A stretch of DNA of 37,072 bases from Bradyrhizobium sp. (GCF_019242285.1 NZ_JAFAVV010000210.1:1-37072); one strand, 5' to 3'. Positions 15,190-23,810 are shown, counted from the stretch's first letter. The notes: generated from the letters alone by a model not told the origin. Made by a program: numbers and translations.

Positions 15190-16554
15190 TCAATGCTCGC
15201 GAAATGCGCGCGAAAAGCTGTCAATCACCGGCCGCATCAGGTAAGTGAAGAACGTGCGCTGTCCAGTTTCGATGAATACGTCGGCAGGCATCCCGGGCGT
15301 TGGACGAAAGTTCTCGACCTTGTCGCGTTTGTCTCGCTCGTTAAGACGTACCCGCACGACAAACGAGTCTCTCCTGACGACGGCGTCTTGTTCGCCGGTT
15401 CGGCGCATACCCTGATCTGCGACGGTATCCGCCGATACATACACGACCTTGCCCTCGATCATCGGCGTCAGGCGTTGATTTAGAGCAGTGAGCCGAACCA
15501 GAGCATTCTGCTCTTCCTTGACGTGCGTTATCTCATTCGGGTCTATTCGCGCTTCAATGACCAGTTCGTCGTTGATTGGAAGCAGCTCGAGAATGACGCC
15601 ACCGGGAGCCACGACGCCACCGGTCGTGTACTGATTGAGTTTGACCACGATCCCCCGCACCGGTGCACGGACGTCGGTTCTCCGCACGACGTCCTGTGCC
15701 GCCAGGATCTGCTCGCGCAGGTCATCCAGTTCCGCTTCCGTTCCGCGCAGATCCTCGCTGGCCTTTTCGACGGCCGCCAGCCTCAGTTGCGCAATCTGCT
15801 GTTCCGCTCGTGCAATCCGCTCTGTTGCGTCGCCGCTGCGGCCAAGCAGGTCGCCGAGTTCGCCCGCAAGGCCCATCTCGGACCGCTGCAGCGCGAGAAT
15901 CTCCGATTTCTTGATCAACTGCTGGTCCATCAACGGGCTCTTGTCCTGCAATTCCTCGCTGAACAGCGCGGACCTGTCTCGATTGGCACGTATCTGGGTT
16001 TCATAGCCGCGTATGCTCTCCTTCAGACCGGCGATTTCCTTCCTCAAGACCTCCTCCTGATTGGCCAGGCTGCGTCGGCGCGCCGTCAGTTCGTCTTGCT
16101 GCGCCTGAACGATGGAGCGCATCTCGGGATCATTTGTCATCTCCTCGGCCTGCGCCGGGAGCAGCCGTATCTGGTCCGAGGAATTGATTTCGGCGTGAAG
16201 TCGCGCCGCAGCCGCCAAGAGTCTGGACCGCCGTGTCACCAGGCGACGAAGCTTGGATTGCGCAGCCGTATCGTCCAACCGTACCAAGGGCTGGTTGGCC
16301 TCGACGATATCTCCTTCCTTGACGAGGAGTGCTCGGATAATTCCGCCTTCCAGATGCTGCACCTGTTTGTTCTGCCCGGTGGCGACGAAAGAACCGGACG
16401 CAACGACGGCGCTGGCCAACGGAGCCGTCGTAGCCCATACGCCAAATCCAAAGGCCCAGATCAGCAGTATCAGTGCGCCGATCGCAATCGGGCCGCGCGC
16501 GCTATGCTGCACGTCGCTATGCCATGCATGAATGGCGGGACAGTCCCGTATCAT
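15190..16554 (-). CDS. HlyD/PrsE-type periplasmic adaptor of a type I secretion system
   Basis: The protein has 454 residues: a short cytoplasmic start, one membrane helix (about residues 22-44), a biotinyl-lipoyl half-motif (VVASGSFVATGQNKQVQHLE then GGIIRALLVKEGD), a long coiled coil (about residues 110-270, rich in Leu, Glu, Arg and Gln) and a beta-barrel return ending FFTYLMRPVIDSFSRAFREH. This is the PrsE/AprE/HlyD family, which bridges the inner-membrane ABC exporter and an outer-membrane TolC channel. The start ATG at 16554 overlaps the stop of the exporter gene as ATGA. No TolC gene is present in the window, so an outer-membrane partner must be encoded elsewhere. Confidence 0.92.
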   Translation of the reverse strand: MIRDCPAIHAWHSDVQHSARGPIAIGALILLIWAFGFGVWATTAPLASAVVASGSFVATGQNKQVQHLEGGIIRALLVKEGDIVEANQPLVRLDDTAAQSKLRRLVTRRSRLLAAAARLHAEINSSDQIRLLPAQAEEMTNDPEMRSIVQAQQDELTARRRSLANQEEVLRKEIAGLKESIRGYETQIRANRDRSALFSEELQDKSPLMDQQLIKKSEILALQRSEMGLAGELGDLLGRSGDATERIARAEQQIAQLRLAAVEKASEDLRGTEAELDDLREQILAAQDVVRRTDVRAPVRGIVVKLNQYTTGGVVAPGGVILELLPINDELVIEARIDPNEITHVKEEQNALVRLTALNQRLTPMIEGKVVYVSADTVADQGMRRTGEQDAVVRRDSFVVRVRLNERDKRDKVENFRPTPGMPADVFIETGQRTFFTYLMRPVIDSFSRAFREH

Positions 16555-18458
16555 TGCGCTGCTTCTCCGTTGTTGGCCGCGCCCTCCACCTCTCGCGGCT
16601 GGTCCGAAGCCACCTGACCTTCAGGGCTCGGCGCGAGCTTGCGCGCGCTGGCAGGACGAATCAAACGGACGAGAATTTCGGCCGGCGGGCCGAACGCTTC
16701 CATGCGTCCATTCCGCAAGACCAGCAGCTTGTCCATCGCGTTCAAGACGGCGGGCCGTTGCGTGATGACGATGACCGTAATGCGCTTCTCCTTGGCTCGC
16801 AGAAGCGCATCGGTCAGCGCCTGCTCCCCGGCCGAATCCAGGTTGGAATTTGGCTCGTCCAGGACGACCAGGGCGGGATCCGCGAAGAAGGCGCGTGCCA
16901 GTGCAATTCTCTGCTTCTGCCCGCCCGACAGCGGAGCGCCGCTGCGCTCCATGACCGTCTCGTAGCCGTTCGGCAGCTGGCAGATGATGTCATGTACGTC
17001 GGTGAATACAGCCGCCTGATAGGTTTTCGCGTCAGGAAGATCGCTGCGCATTCGGCAGATGTTGTCCTTGATGGTGCCGGGAAACAGCTCGACTTCCTGC
17101 GGCAGATAGCCGGTAAATTCTCCGAATTGACGCCGATCCCAATTTCGAAGTTCCGTGCCGTCGAGCCTCACCTTGCCCGCAGTCGGGTAGAGGCAGCCAA
17201 CCAGAACGCGGGCCAGCGTCGACTTTCCCGACCCTGAAGGACCGACAATGGCGAGCGATTCTCCGGGCTCCAGCTCGAAAGTGACGCCGTTCAGCACGGC
17301 CTCCTTGGTTCCGGGTGGAAAATACAACAGCCGCTCGACCGATAGCCGGCCTGTCGGTTTGGGCAATAACAGATGCGCCCGCTCCTGTTTCAGGCTGTCC
17401 ACCGCCGCGCATACGCGCGCATAGGCGGCGCGGGTCTGGACGAGATTGCGCCAGCCTTCGATCATGATCTCGAACGGCTGCAGTGCCCGACCCGCTATGA
17501 TGGAGGCCGCAATCATCATGCCGCCCGTGACTTTGCCGTGCAGCGCAAGATACGCTCCAGCCGCCAGCATGACGATTTGCGTGAAGAGGCGAGCGAACTT
17601 CGATGCACCGCTGATCCAGAAGCTCCGGTCCAGCGCGGCGCCGTGGAATATCAGCGCCCGGGCCTGGTCATTGCCCCAGTGCAGAATGCTCTCGTTGAGC
17701 ATTCCCATGGCGTTGATGACCTGGGAATTGCGGGCCAACGCCTCGGCCTGGGTGTCGGCCTTGGATGTATGCAGGTTGGCAGTCCCCAACGGGCCGGAGG
17801 TCGCCCTCTGATTTGCTATCGCGATTGCGATGAGCACGAGGCCCGATACCAGACTGATGGAGCCCAAGGCAGGATGAATCAGAAAAACCGCGCCGAAATA
17901 GATCGGCGCCAGCGGGACGTCGAACAGAAGCAACATCACCGGGCTGGCGATGAAGCTCTTGACGTGATGCAGGCTGCGGAGAGACTGCATGTTGGCGCTG
18001 TCCGCGACCTTTGCGGACGTGACAATGCTCGCCAGGACTGGACCGCCGAGGATTGTTTCGAAGCTGGTCGCCAACCGGCCAAGCACCTGCCGGCGAATGA
18101 TATCGAGCAATGACAGGACGCCGATAAAGCCGAGCGCGACAATGGTCAGCATCAGCAAGGTGTCCAGGCTGCGGCTGGTCAGGACGCGATCCGATAGCTG
18201 AAACAAGTACACGGGCATCGTCAGCATCATTACGTTGACAAACGTCGAAAACACCGCAACGGCGGTCAGCGTAGGTTGCGCCCGTGATCGCCACGTCGAG
18301 AGCGGGTCGGGCGGATTTCGAAGGTCCGCGGCGTTGGCAGCCCGCAGGCCCGATGGATCGGCAACGGTCGCTTCGACGGATTTGGAAATATCTTCGCCAC
18401 TCGAGATGGATGACGGCGTGCCGTTCACGACACCACCCCGGGACATGTTGGCGTCCAA
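16551..18458 (-). CDS. Type I secretion ABC exporter, PrtD/PrsD-like (permease plus ATPase)
   Basis: The protein has 635 residues. After a ~60-residue hydrophilic start comes a six-helix ABC transmembrane domain (STFVNVMMLTMPVYLFQLSD, typical of PrtD-type exporters). The ATPase domain has Walker A GPSGSGKST (about residues 404-412), signature LSGGQKQR (about 509) and Walker B LVVLDEP (about 530). It exports an unfolded substrate through the partner adaptor in the same operon. The TTG at 18458 and the ATG 12 bases later (18446) are both possible starts. The only sizeable gene next to it that lacks a known function, the acidic protein at 18588, is the obvious candidate cargo; that is an inference from position. 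Confidence 0.92.
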   Translation of the reverse strand: MDANMSRGGVVNGTPSSISSGEDISKSVEATVADPSGLRAANAADLRNPPDPLSTWRSRAQPTLTAVAVFSTFVNVMMLTMPVYLFQLSDRVLTSRSLDTLLMLTIVALGFIGVLSLLDIIRRQVLGRLATSFETILGGPVLASIVTSAKVADSANMQSLRSLHHVKSFIASPVMLLLFDVPLAPIYFGAVFLIHPALGSISLVSGLVLIAIAIANQRATSGPLGTANLHTSKADTQAEALARNSQVINAMGMLNESILHWGNDQARALIFHGAALDRSFWISGASKFARLFTQIVMLAAGAYLALHGKVTGGMMIAASIIAGRALQPFEIMIEGWRNLVQTRAAYARVCAAVDSLKQERAHLLLPKPTGRLSVERLLYFPPGTKEAVLNGVTFELEPGESLAIVGPSGSGKSTLARVLVGCLYPTAGKVRLDGTELRNWDRRQFGEFTGYLPQEVELFPGTIKDNICRMRSDLPDAKTYQAAVFTDVHDIICQLPNGYETVMERSGAPLSGGQKQRIALARAFFADPALVVLDEPNSNLDSAGEQALTDALLRAKEKRITVIVITQRPAVLNAMDKLLVLRNGRMEAFGPPAEILVRLIRPASARKLAPSPEGQVASDQPREVEGAANNGEAAQ

Positions 18459-18587
18459 CGACAGGTGGTCGACCCCCGCTCATGCAGCCGATTGAGATAA
18501 TTGGCCTGCCGACGCCTTGTCAGCGCTCCTTGCCCCATGCCTCGTCCCCCGTTCGTATCAGCTGGTCGCTCTCGTATCAGCCTTTGG

Positions 18588-20171
18588 CTAGTGCGTGTGG
18601 CTACGCAAGCTTAGATCATCAAGTGTCGTGGCAATGTGGATAAGCAAGGCATCCGGATGCTGCACCGTCGCACCCGTCGAAGTTGACGGTGCAGCCTTCT
18701 CGCCCGGACTGTCCACATGCGCGGGCAACGGTGCATCGAGGATGCCTGACACGCTGTTCAGCATCGGCGCAATGCTGCCGCTTCCGGATGACGGTCCCGC
18801 GGATTGCAGGGCGACGTGATAGTCGCTGTAGCTGTTCCCGTGAAACAGCACATCGCCTTCGGGTTGCACTGGCGATGGAAAGTCGATGGCGTCCACGACG
18901 ATGCCGACATGAGCGTGATCAGCAACTGCACCGACGACCGGCAAATCTGTGCTCGAGCCGCTGCCGGGTGGCGTCGCCGCCAAGGCGTCAGGCAACATTT
19001 TGAGGCAATCGAGTTTGTCCACCAGCGCGGAGATCGGATCTCCGCCGCCGATATCGCCGCCGGCGATGACGGACGTCAGCTCACCAGGATGACCAGGAAG
19101 TTCATGGCTGATAGAGCCGTTGCCGAGGAGGGATGTCAGGTCGCCGAGATGACCAATAACCGAATGATGGTGAGTGTCGTTGCCGAGCAACTGATCCAAA
19201 GGATTTGACGTCCCCAGTATCGGCAAGCCGTCCGCAACAAGATTCACGACGCTCGAGACGGTATTCGCAGCAGGACTCACAACGGGCGAGACCATATTCA
19301 GTGTGGCGAGCGAAAGACTTAAGTCCAGCAGCGTGCCAAGATCACTTGCGACGAGTTCGCCGCCGGCGTTCACATGCAGATCGAAGCCCAGGTAGTCCTT
19401 GAGGTCGAGCGGTGAACTCAGCCCGACCGTCGCCAGCATATCCGCCAGGCTGCCCGGCAGCGTCGAAACGACGCCGGTTGTTGGGAGCGAGAGATTTAGC
19501 TCTCCTCCGACCGATACGTCGACATGGAGACCGCCGCTCGGTAGTTCTCCGATGACTATCGGCGGGGGTATCTCGGTGGGACTGCCGGAAGATACTCCGG
19601 ATGCGTCGCCGGACGACCCGGCGGCAGCAATGCATTTGTGTAGCGCAGCCCTGCAATCATCTGAACTGGCAGCATCAAGGCCATCATCGACCTCGCCGTC
19701 TCCAGCCGGAGCTGTCGCAACGATATCGTGCGCGACAGCCGGTCCGGCATGCTCCTCATGCGGTAGACCATCCCGATCAGCCAATCCCTTCGGCGTGGCA
19801 CCGAGGAGGCGCAACGACGAATCTGTTTGATCGTTGCGACCGTCATCCGGGGTTTCAGCGGCGGTCCCGACTGCGGCTTGACCATGGTCAGATGCGGCGT
19901 CCGGCTGCCCCTTCTGGTGATCAGCAATGCGGTCGTCCTGATCGTCAGTGGCCGAGGCGTGGCCGTTTCCAATGAAGGAAGACGCCGCCGCAACAATCGG
20001 GGCAATGACAAATTGCCAGGTCAGGAAGCTCCAGAGGCCCCTTTGCCTTCGGGGTGTTCGAGGCGGTGCTCGCGACCCCGCAAGCTCGGTCAGGTCATTC
20101 TCGGTAAGGTCTTCACCGGCTGTTGGCCGTCGGAATTGAAGTACCCGCGCGCTACTTCGTTTGATGCCCAT
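18588..20171 (-). CDS. Large acidic low-complexity protein of unknown function, candidate type I secretion cargo
   Basis: The family was not recognised. From the ATG at 20171 it has 527 residues; an in-frame TTG at 20234 would add 21. A basic N-terminal ~45 residues (MGIKRSSARVLQFRRPTAGE) leads to one hydrophobic segment (SFLTWQFVIAPIVAAASSF, about residues 48-66), then a long Asp/Gly/Ser/Leu-rich, acidic tail. Internal repeats are visible: HVDVSVGGELNLS against DLHVNAGGELVAS, and IGHLGDLTSLLGNGS against LPGHPGELTSVIAGGD. Only three Cys are present. No RTX nonapeptide (GGxGxDxUx) was seen. It lies 129 bp upstream of the exporter on the same strand and is divergent from luxR. It may be a secreted adhesin-like or surface protein, or a membrane-anchored partner of the exporter. 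Confidence 0.6.
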   Translation of the reverse strand: MGIKRSSARVLQFRRPTAGEDLTENDLTELAGSRAPPRTPRRQRGLWSFLTWQFVIAPIVAAASSFIGNGHASATDDQDDRIADHQKGQPDAASDHGQAAVGTAAETPDDGRNDQTDSSLRLLGATPKGLADRDGLPHEEHAGPAVAHDIVATAPAGDGEVDDGLDAASSDDCRAALHKCIAAAGSSGDASGVSSGSPTEIPPPIVIGELPSGGLHVDVSVGGELNLSLPTTGVVSTLPGSLADMLATVGLSSPLDLKDYLGFDLHVNAGGELVASDLGTLLDLSLSLATLNMVSPVVSPAANTVSSVVNLVADGLPILGTSNPLDQLLGNDTHHHSVIGHLGDLTSLLGNGSISHELPGHPGELTSVIAGGDIGGGDPISALVDKLDCLKMLPDALAATPPGSGSSTDLPVVGAVADHAHVGIVVDAIDFPSPVQPEGDVLFHGNSYSDYHVALQSAGPSSGSGSIAPMLNSVSGILDAPLPAHVDSPGEKAAPSTSTGATVQHPDALLIHIATTLDDLSLRSHTH

Positions 20172-20478
20172 CCCCGACACCACATGACTAAAAAAATTTG
20201 CGACTGCAAGAACAAGAATCTGCCCAACGCGCAAAGGCGCGGAAAGTTCGACAAGAGATCAAAAAATTTCACCCCATACAACCTTAAGTGCAATCAAGCG
20301 ATTACTCAGAGCCGATCGTCTTCGAGCTTTACGACGCCTCGCTCCCTGCTCAGGGCGACCAGACGAGCAGGCGCTCGTATGCACGACAACCTACAGACGT
20401 CACTCGGAAAATGTGTCTGCGGCAAACGCCAATGGGGAACCAGGAGGCGCCGCTGAAGTTGAGGAACCCAACGGCGGG

Positions 20479-21174
20479 ATGACGCAGTGCGGTATTTCCG
20501 TATTATCTACCGTGTGGCTAATGTTTGAAGCTGTTCAAGCTCACCTCGTCGGCAATTGCACCTTGGTCGCCGAGCGCTCCGAAGGGGTCGCGTTTTTTCT
20601 CGCGGCGAGGCATTTGTACGGCCTCACAAGCCTGAACTACATATGCATCAATATTTCAGTCGCCGAGCGCTCGAGATATTTCGTTCATTGCATCTATTCG
20701 GATACGCGCGTGAGGCAGTTTACCAGCAAAGAGCCGGTCCGTTTCGAATTTCAAACCGAAAGCGGGCTGGGTGACGACGCGGAGCGCGCATCTACTCAAA
20801 TCACTCTGCCGCTCAACAGACGACGAGGAGAGACCGCCTTTTTTGGAATCACGTCGGCGATCGAGGCCGCGAGCTGGTCCGGACACGCTGAGACGACGTT
20901 GCGAGAGTGTCGTATTCTGGCCAACTATTTTCATGGACACGTGCTGAGGATGCATGGTCACGATGCTGAACACGATATCCTCGTGTCGGCCCGAGAGCTT
21001 GACTGCCTGAAATGGACGGCCGCAGGAAAGACCGCGCTGGAAGCCAGCATCATATTGGGAATCAGCGAGCGAACGGTGAGGTTTCACTTGAACGCCGCGC
21101 GAGAGAAGCTCGGTTGTGTCACCACGACGCAGGCCGTCGCGAAAGCAATCATGCATCAACTGATTGATATCTAG
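20479..21174 (+). CDS. LuxR family regulator without a LuxI partner (LuxR solo)
   Basis: The protein has 231 residues from ATG 20479; an in-frame GTG at 20413 would give 253. The C-terminal helix-turn-helix is typical LuxR/FixJ (ARELDCLKWTAAGKTALEAS, then ILGISERTVRFHLNAAREKLG). The N-terminal ~160 residues have the size and hydrophobic pattern of an autoinducer-binding domain. They lack the usual Trp-Tyr-Asp trio, so acyl-homoserine-lactone binding is doubtful. No luxI is in the window. It is divergent from the acidic protein of the secretion locus and convergent with the small acidic ORF, and may control both. AGGAGG at 20441-20446 is too far from the ATG to decide the start. Confidence 0.8.
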   Translation: MTQCGISVLSTVWLMFEAVQAHLVGNCTLVAERSEGVAFFLAARHLYGLTSLNYICINISVAERSRYFVHCIYSDTRVRQFTSKEPVRFEFQTESGLGDDAERASTQITLPLNRRRGETAFFGITSAIEAASWSGHAETTLRECRILANYFHGHVLRMHGHDAEHDILVSARELDCLKWTAAGKTALEASIILGISERTVRFHLNAAREKLGCVTTTQAVAKAIMHQLIDI

Positions 21175-21219
21175 CGCGACCTTGATGCGATCCAAGCTGA
21201 GCTGCGCGCAGCGGGCTCG

Positions 21220-21561
21220 TCAGGAATTGTGACCGTCAAAGTCGAGAACGGGAACATCGAAGAGATCCGTCGCGGTCGTCAGCTGATGAAGTGCGTGATC
21301 CAGGTTCGCGGGAGCGTCGGAGAATACCGAAGCATCCAGGACGAGGTGGCTGTCCGCAGGCAGGTGCAGCTCGGCAGCACCTCCCGCTCGAGCATGATCC
21401 AAGGTATCACCCAGGATCCAAACGACCTCGCTTTGAACTGCGAAAGTGGTATCTCCCGCACCGGAAGGCGCGGCCTGAGTGTCATCATGACCAACTGGTG
21501 CGGAGATTTGATCGGTATCTGCCATATCGGCGCCTGCCATGGGCTTCTGCGACATATTCAT
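21220..21561 (-). CDS. Small acidic hypothetical protein
   Basis: The family was not recognised. From the ATG at 21561 it has 113 residues; the open frame extends further upstream, but that part reads like non-coding sequence. The protein is acidic and starts MNMSQKPMAGADMADTDQIS. It continues with SEVVWILGDTLDHARAGGAA, the ELHLPADSHLVLDASVF segment and ATDLFDVPVLDFDGHNS at the end. There is no signal peptide and no membrane segment. Its composition (Asp-, Ala- and His-rich) resembles the large acidic protein of the same locus. It converges on luxR with a 45-bp gap. It could be a second export substrate or an accessory protein; neither is shown. Confidence 0.5.
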   Translation of the reverse strand: MNMSQKPMAGADMADTDQISAPVGHDDTQAAPSGAGDTTFAVQSEVVWILGDTLDHARAGGAAELHLPADSHLVLDASVFSDAPANLDHALHQLTTATDLFDVPVLDFDGHNS

Positions 21562-22391
21562 TGCAAGCCTGGATTTGCAAGGCTGGATTCCCGATTCGTC
21601 CTTCAACCTTCTACCCTGTTGTTCGTTCCTGCCCCAATCGAAATTGGCGGCTGGCGGATACGACAGGTTCGAGGCGATTGAGTCGGCGCTAATGTCACCC
21701 TGCGCTCTTAAACCATCGAACGGCTTCAGGGTTCGCCGGCGAGGTTCACAATGGCGGATCGAACGCCCGGAAAACTTTGAAGTTTTTCGATCCTGGCCCG
21801 GTGCAGTTTCCAGCTGCTCGGTCCATGGGGGCCCCGGCGTCAGACCAGCAGCGCTGCGCCGGGGCTGCCTGTCCTGGGTGCGCCAGCGATCAGGCGCCAC
21901 AAGGTTGTCGCGAGCCGGTCAACGAATCGCCCTGACGGCCCGGCGATGCCGACGCTATCTGGCATAAACGTACATCCGGCCGCCGCCAGGGCCATTCTAG
22001 CTTAAGACGTCGGTACGACAGGATGCGTTGGCGAAATCAGGGCTGCGGGGTTCAGTGCAATAATTGCCTTGCCAAACTGATAGCTCCGCTCGCGTTGCGA
22101 TCCGTGGCGGGGCCGTCCAGATGGGGGATCAAATGCCAGACGGCCCCTGCCAGCGCACTTCCAATCGCCCCTGAACCAGGAAGCGGTGGCCGGCGCCTTT
22201 CAAAATGGAATGTGCCGCTTCCGACGGCGACTGGCGTTTCCGCCAGTAGCCGGTTCTGCCACAAGGCAACGATCGAGGGCAGGTCTCCCGGTTTGTGGAG
22301 GAGGAAGGCGATCAGGCCTGTTGCGGACGCGAATCACCGACGTAGCCGAGAAACCATCTTGGAGATCGCCGACAGGCTGCGGGATATGCCA
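21562..22391. other. Stretch without a supportable gene
   Basis: Open frames here are short, mutually overlapping and carry no recognisable motif. The stretch contains one copy of a 16-bp repeat (22235-22250), part of a small perfect hairpin CTGGCG-TTTC-CGCCAG at 22231-22246. It begins the decayed zone that runs to 23.9 kb. Confidence 0.5.
22235..22250 (+). repeat. 16-bp direct repeat, copy 1
   Basis: CGTTTCCGCCAGTAGC recurs exactly at 22829-22844, 594 bp away, and the preceding bases (GACTG, then CG) are also similar. Here it overlaps a 6-bp perfect inverted repeat. Origin unknown; it may be part of a degraded mobile or repeated element. Confidence 0.6.
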
Positions 22392-22724
22392 TCACGCCGG
22401 ATGAAAGCGTTGCCATCGCGACCTCAAGGACTGCTGCAAGCTCTTGACGATCAGGAGAGGAGCCATCCTCGCGGCCTGAGTGGAGGTGAGCGGAGCAACT
22501 GAGCGCGGTGTCGCCGCCGTGTGATCGGGCGCAGCCTGCATCGTCCGCGATGTCGACGTCGACGCTGAAACCGCGAAATACACGAACTCGCCATCGACTG
22601 TCGGCGGCAAGGGCGTATTGCAAGCGATGCAGAGCGGCCCGGTAGGGGGTGGCTCGTTCTGCAGCAGCGCGACATGGTGAGCCCTGCAATTGGGCTTTTG
22701 GCATTGGATCAAGATCTTGCGCAA
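22392..22724 (-). CDS. Small hypothetical protein with a zinc-ribbon-like N-terminus
   Basis: The protein has 110 residues if started at TTG 22724, which has a strong GGAGG 6-10 bases upstream (minus strand, about 22730-22736). The first ~50 residues look genuine: IQCQKPNCRAHHVALLQNEP, then PLCIACNTPLPPTVDGEF. Cys8, Cys13, Cys32 and Cys35 form a CX4C...CX2C pattern that could bind one zinc. The rest is Ser/Thr/Ala/Arg-rich and lacks recognisable features, so the original gene may have been altered after the ribbon. The neighbours are repeats and gene remnants, which lowers confidence that it is still functional. Confidence 0.4.
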   Translation of the reverse strand: MRKILIQCQKPNCRAHHVALLQNEPPPTGPLCIACNTPLPPTVDGEFVYFAVSASTSTSRTMQAAPDHTAATPRSVAPLTSTQAARMAPLLIVKSLQQSLRSRWQRFHPA

Positions 22725-22828
22725 CGGTCGTCCTCCCCCGGTCCTGCCCTGCACATACTTGCGATGCGGGTTGCCAGTGTCCTCTTTACTACCAGCGTGG
22801 GGGCTTGTTGTTCCGGCGACAAGACTGT

Positions 22829-22844
22829 CGTTTCCGCCAGTAGC
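22829..22844 (+). repeat. 16-bp direct repeat, copy 2
   Basis: Exact copy of CGTTTCCGCCAGTAGC at 22235-22250. In this copy the flanking inverted repeat is imperfect. Confidence 0.6.
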
Positions 22845-22909
22845 AAATCTGGCAACAGCCACGGTGTGGCTCGAGGCTCCCGGCCAGCCGTCGGACCGGC
22901 ACGATCGTG

Positions 22910-22970
22910 AAGCGGCGTGCCACGGCCGATGAAGATGGGGCTATTGGTTCGCCGTGACGCTGTGATGATG
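22910..22970 (+). repeat. Diverged direct repeat, copy 1
   Basis: About 60 bp around CGTGCCACGGCCGATGA is similar to 23253-23315 (shared CCACGGCCGATGA core, then GATGGG, TTCGC and GTG-CGCT in the same order, with one indel). The HigB remnant lies between the copies, so this may be the footprint of a duplicated or inserted segment. Confidence 0.5.
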
Positions 22971-23055
22971 ATACTCGCGACGGCTCGTTGTCCCCGCCGG
23001 AATCACTCTGACGCCCGCCTCGGCGCGCCCATTGGGTGTCATCGCGTCGGAAAAA

Positions 23056-23223
23056 CGGCAGTTCGGCAGCACGGTCGAATTCGAGGGCGACAACCGAGTC
23101 ATCCTCGATCTTGGCGGCAACAAGTAGCGGCTGATCGTCCACGTGTCATATGCGTTCGGTCGCGTGCGCGTGAAGTTCGTCGGTACTCATTCAGAATACG
23201 ACCGCATCGATCCGGAGACTGTA
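23056..23223 (+). pseudogene. HigB-family toxin remnant with in-frame stop
   Basis: The frame reads KRQFGSTVEFEGDNRVILDL then GGNK, TAG (23125-23127), then RLIVHVSYAFGRVRVKFVGT and HSEYDRIDPETV. This is the C-terminal half of HigB-type mRNA interferases, which usually read GNKYRLIV...VKFVGTHAEYDRID. The TAG replaces the conserved Tyr codon, a one-base change from TAC or TAT. No convincing N-terminus was found upstream and no HigA antitoxin downstream. The toxin is therefore inactive unless the stop is suppressed. Assigned from recognised family motifs. Confidence 0.7.
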
Positions 23224-23252
23224 TCATGGCGGCGGGCGATAGCGCGCTCTGG

Positions 23253-23315
23253 CGAAGTGGCGCGCCACGGCCGATGAGATGGGCACTATAGCTTCGCTGT
23301 GGCGCTATGACGCCA
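23253..23315 (+). repeat. Diverged direct repeat, copy 2
   Basis: Partner of the copy at 22910-22970, joined to the end of the HigB remnant. One frame through it reads KWRATADEMGTIASLWRYDA, which may be a trace of an old coding sequence that I do not recognise. Confidence 0.5.
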
Positions 23316-23414
23316 TAGCCGGCGATACGCTCCAACTGGCAAGTCTGGGATGTCCTGCGATCCAGCACTACGCCGCTTGGATCCCTGATATTGTTGGGTG
23401 GTTCGGTCAGGCCC

Positions 23415-23810
23415 TCGATAGCGCTCATACCCGCGCCAGAGATCGGCCGGCATGCCGGCGCTGATGATCAGACGCACCGGGTTATCCGCATCGTCCGGAC
23501 TCTCCGGAATACTGTAGATCTCCGGAATCATGCCTCCGAGATTGAACGTGGTGCAGTCAACTTGCGGCAGATCGGCCAGAGCTGGCGCTTGCTGAATTTG
23601 CGGCTGATCACGATAGGCAGGCCCGCCGTCAGCCCGATGCGCAGCGTGCCCTGAGCGTTGATATGCGTCAGCGACAGTCCGGTGTAGAGAACATCGTCGG
23701 CACGCAAGTCAATGCCGTGCATGCCGCGCGCCCGGCTCATATAGGCGCCATGGGAAATCACCACCGCCTTGGGATTGCCTATGGTCGCGGACGACCGAAC
23801 AATGCTCGTA
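23415..23810 (-). pseudogene. Frameshifted acyl-CoA ligase (AMP-binding) remnant
   Basis: The minus strand reads SSATIGNPKAVVISHGAYMS then RARGMHGIDLRADDVLYTGL, a decayed AMP-binding P-loop (normally TSGTTGNPK) and the following helix. It continues through LTHINAQGTLRIGLTAGLP to LWPICR. Near 23550 the match moves to another frame (CTTFNLGGMIPEIYSIPESP, then LIISAGMPADLWRGYE) and then ends. Both ends are missing, so this is an internal fragment with at least one frameshift. It lies upstream of the HigB remnant and immediately downstream, in transcription order, of the second amidase, so an acyl-CoA ligase probably once belonged to that gene set. Confidence 0.75.

Noticed and set aside
15523..16617. 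364-codon plus-strand open frame opposite the HlyD-like gene
   Set aside because: Shadow of a clear adaptor protein with coiled coil and membrane helix.
18588..20171. RTX-type calcium-binding repeats in the acidic protein
   Set aside because: Gly/Asp-rich stretches are present but no GGxGxDxUx nonapeptide series was seen.
21562..21900. Upstream extension of the small acidic protein to 226 residues
   Set aside because: The added part is Arg/Pro-rich and reads like non-coding sequence; the ATG at 21561 begins the acidic, protein-like part.
22023..22502. 159-codon plus-strand open frame in the graveyard
   Set aside because: No motif, no good ribosome binding site, and it overlaps other equally long frames.
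23224..23300. HigA antitoxin after the HigB remnant
   Set aside because: No frame reads like a HigA protein; the sequence goes straight into a diverged repeat.
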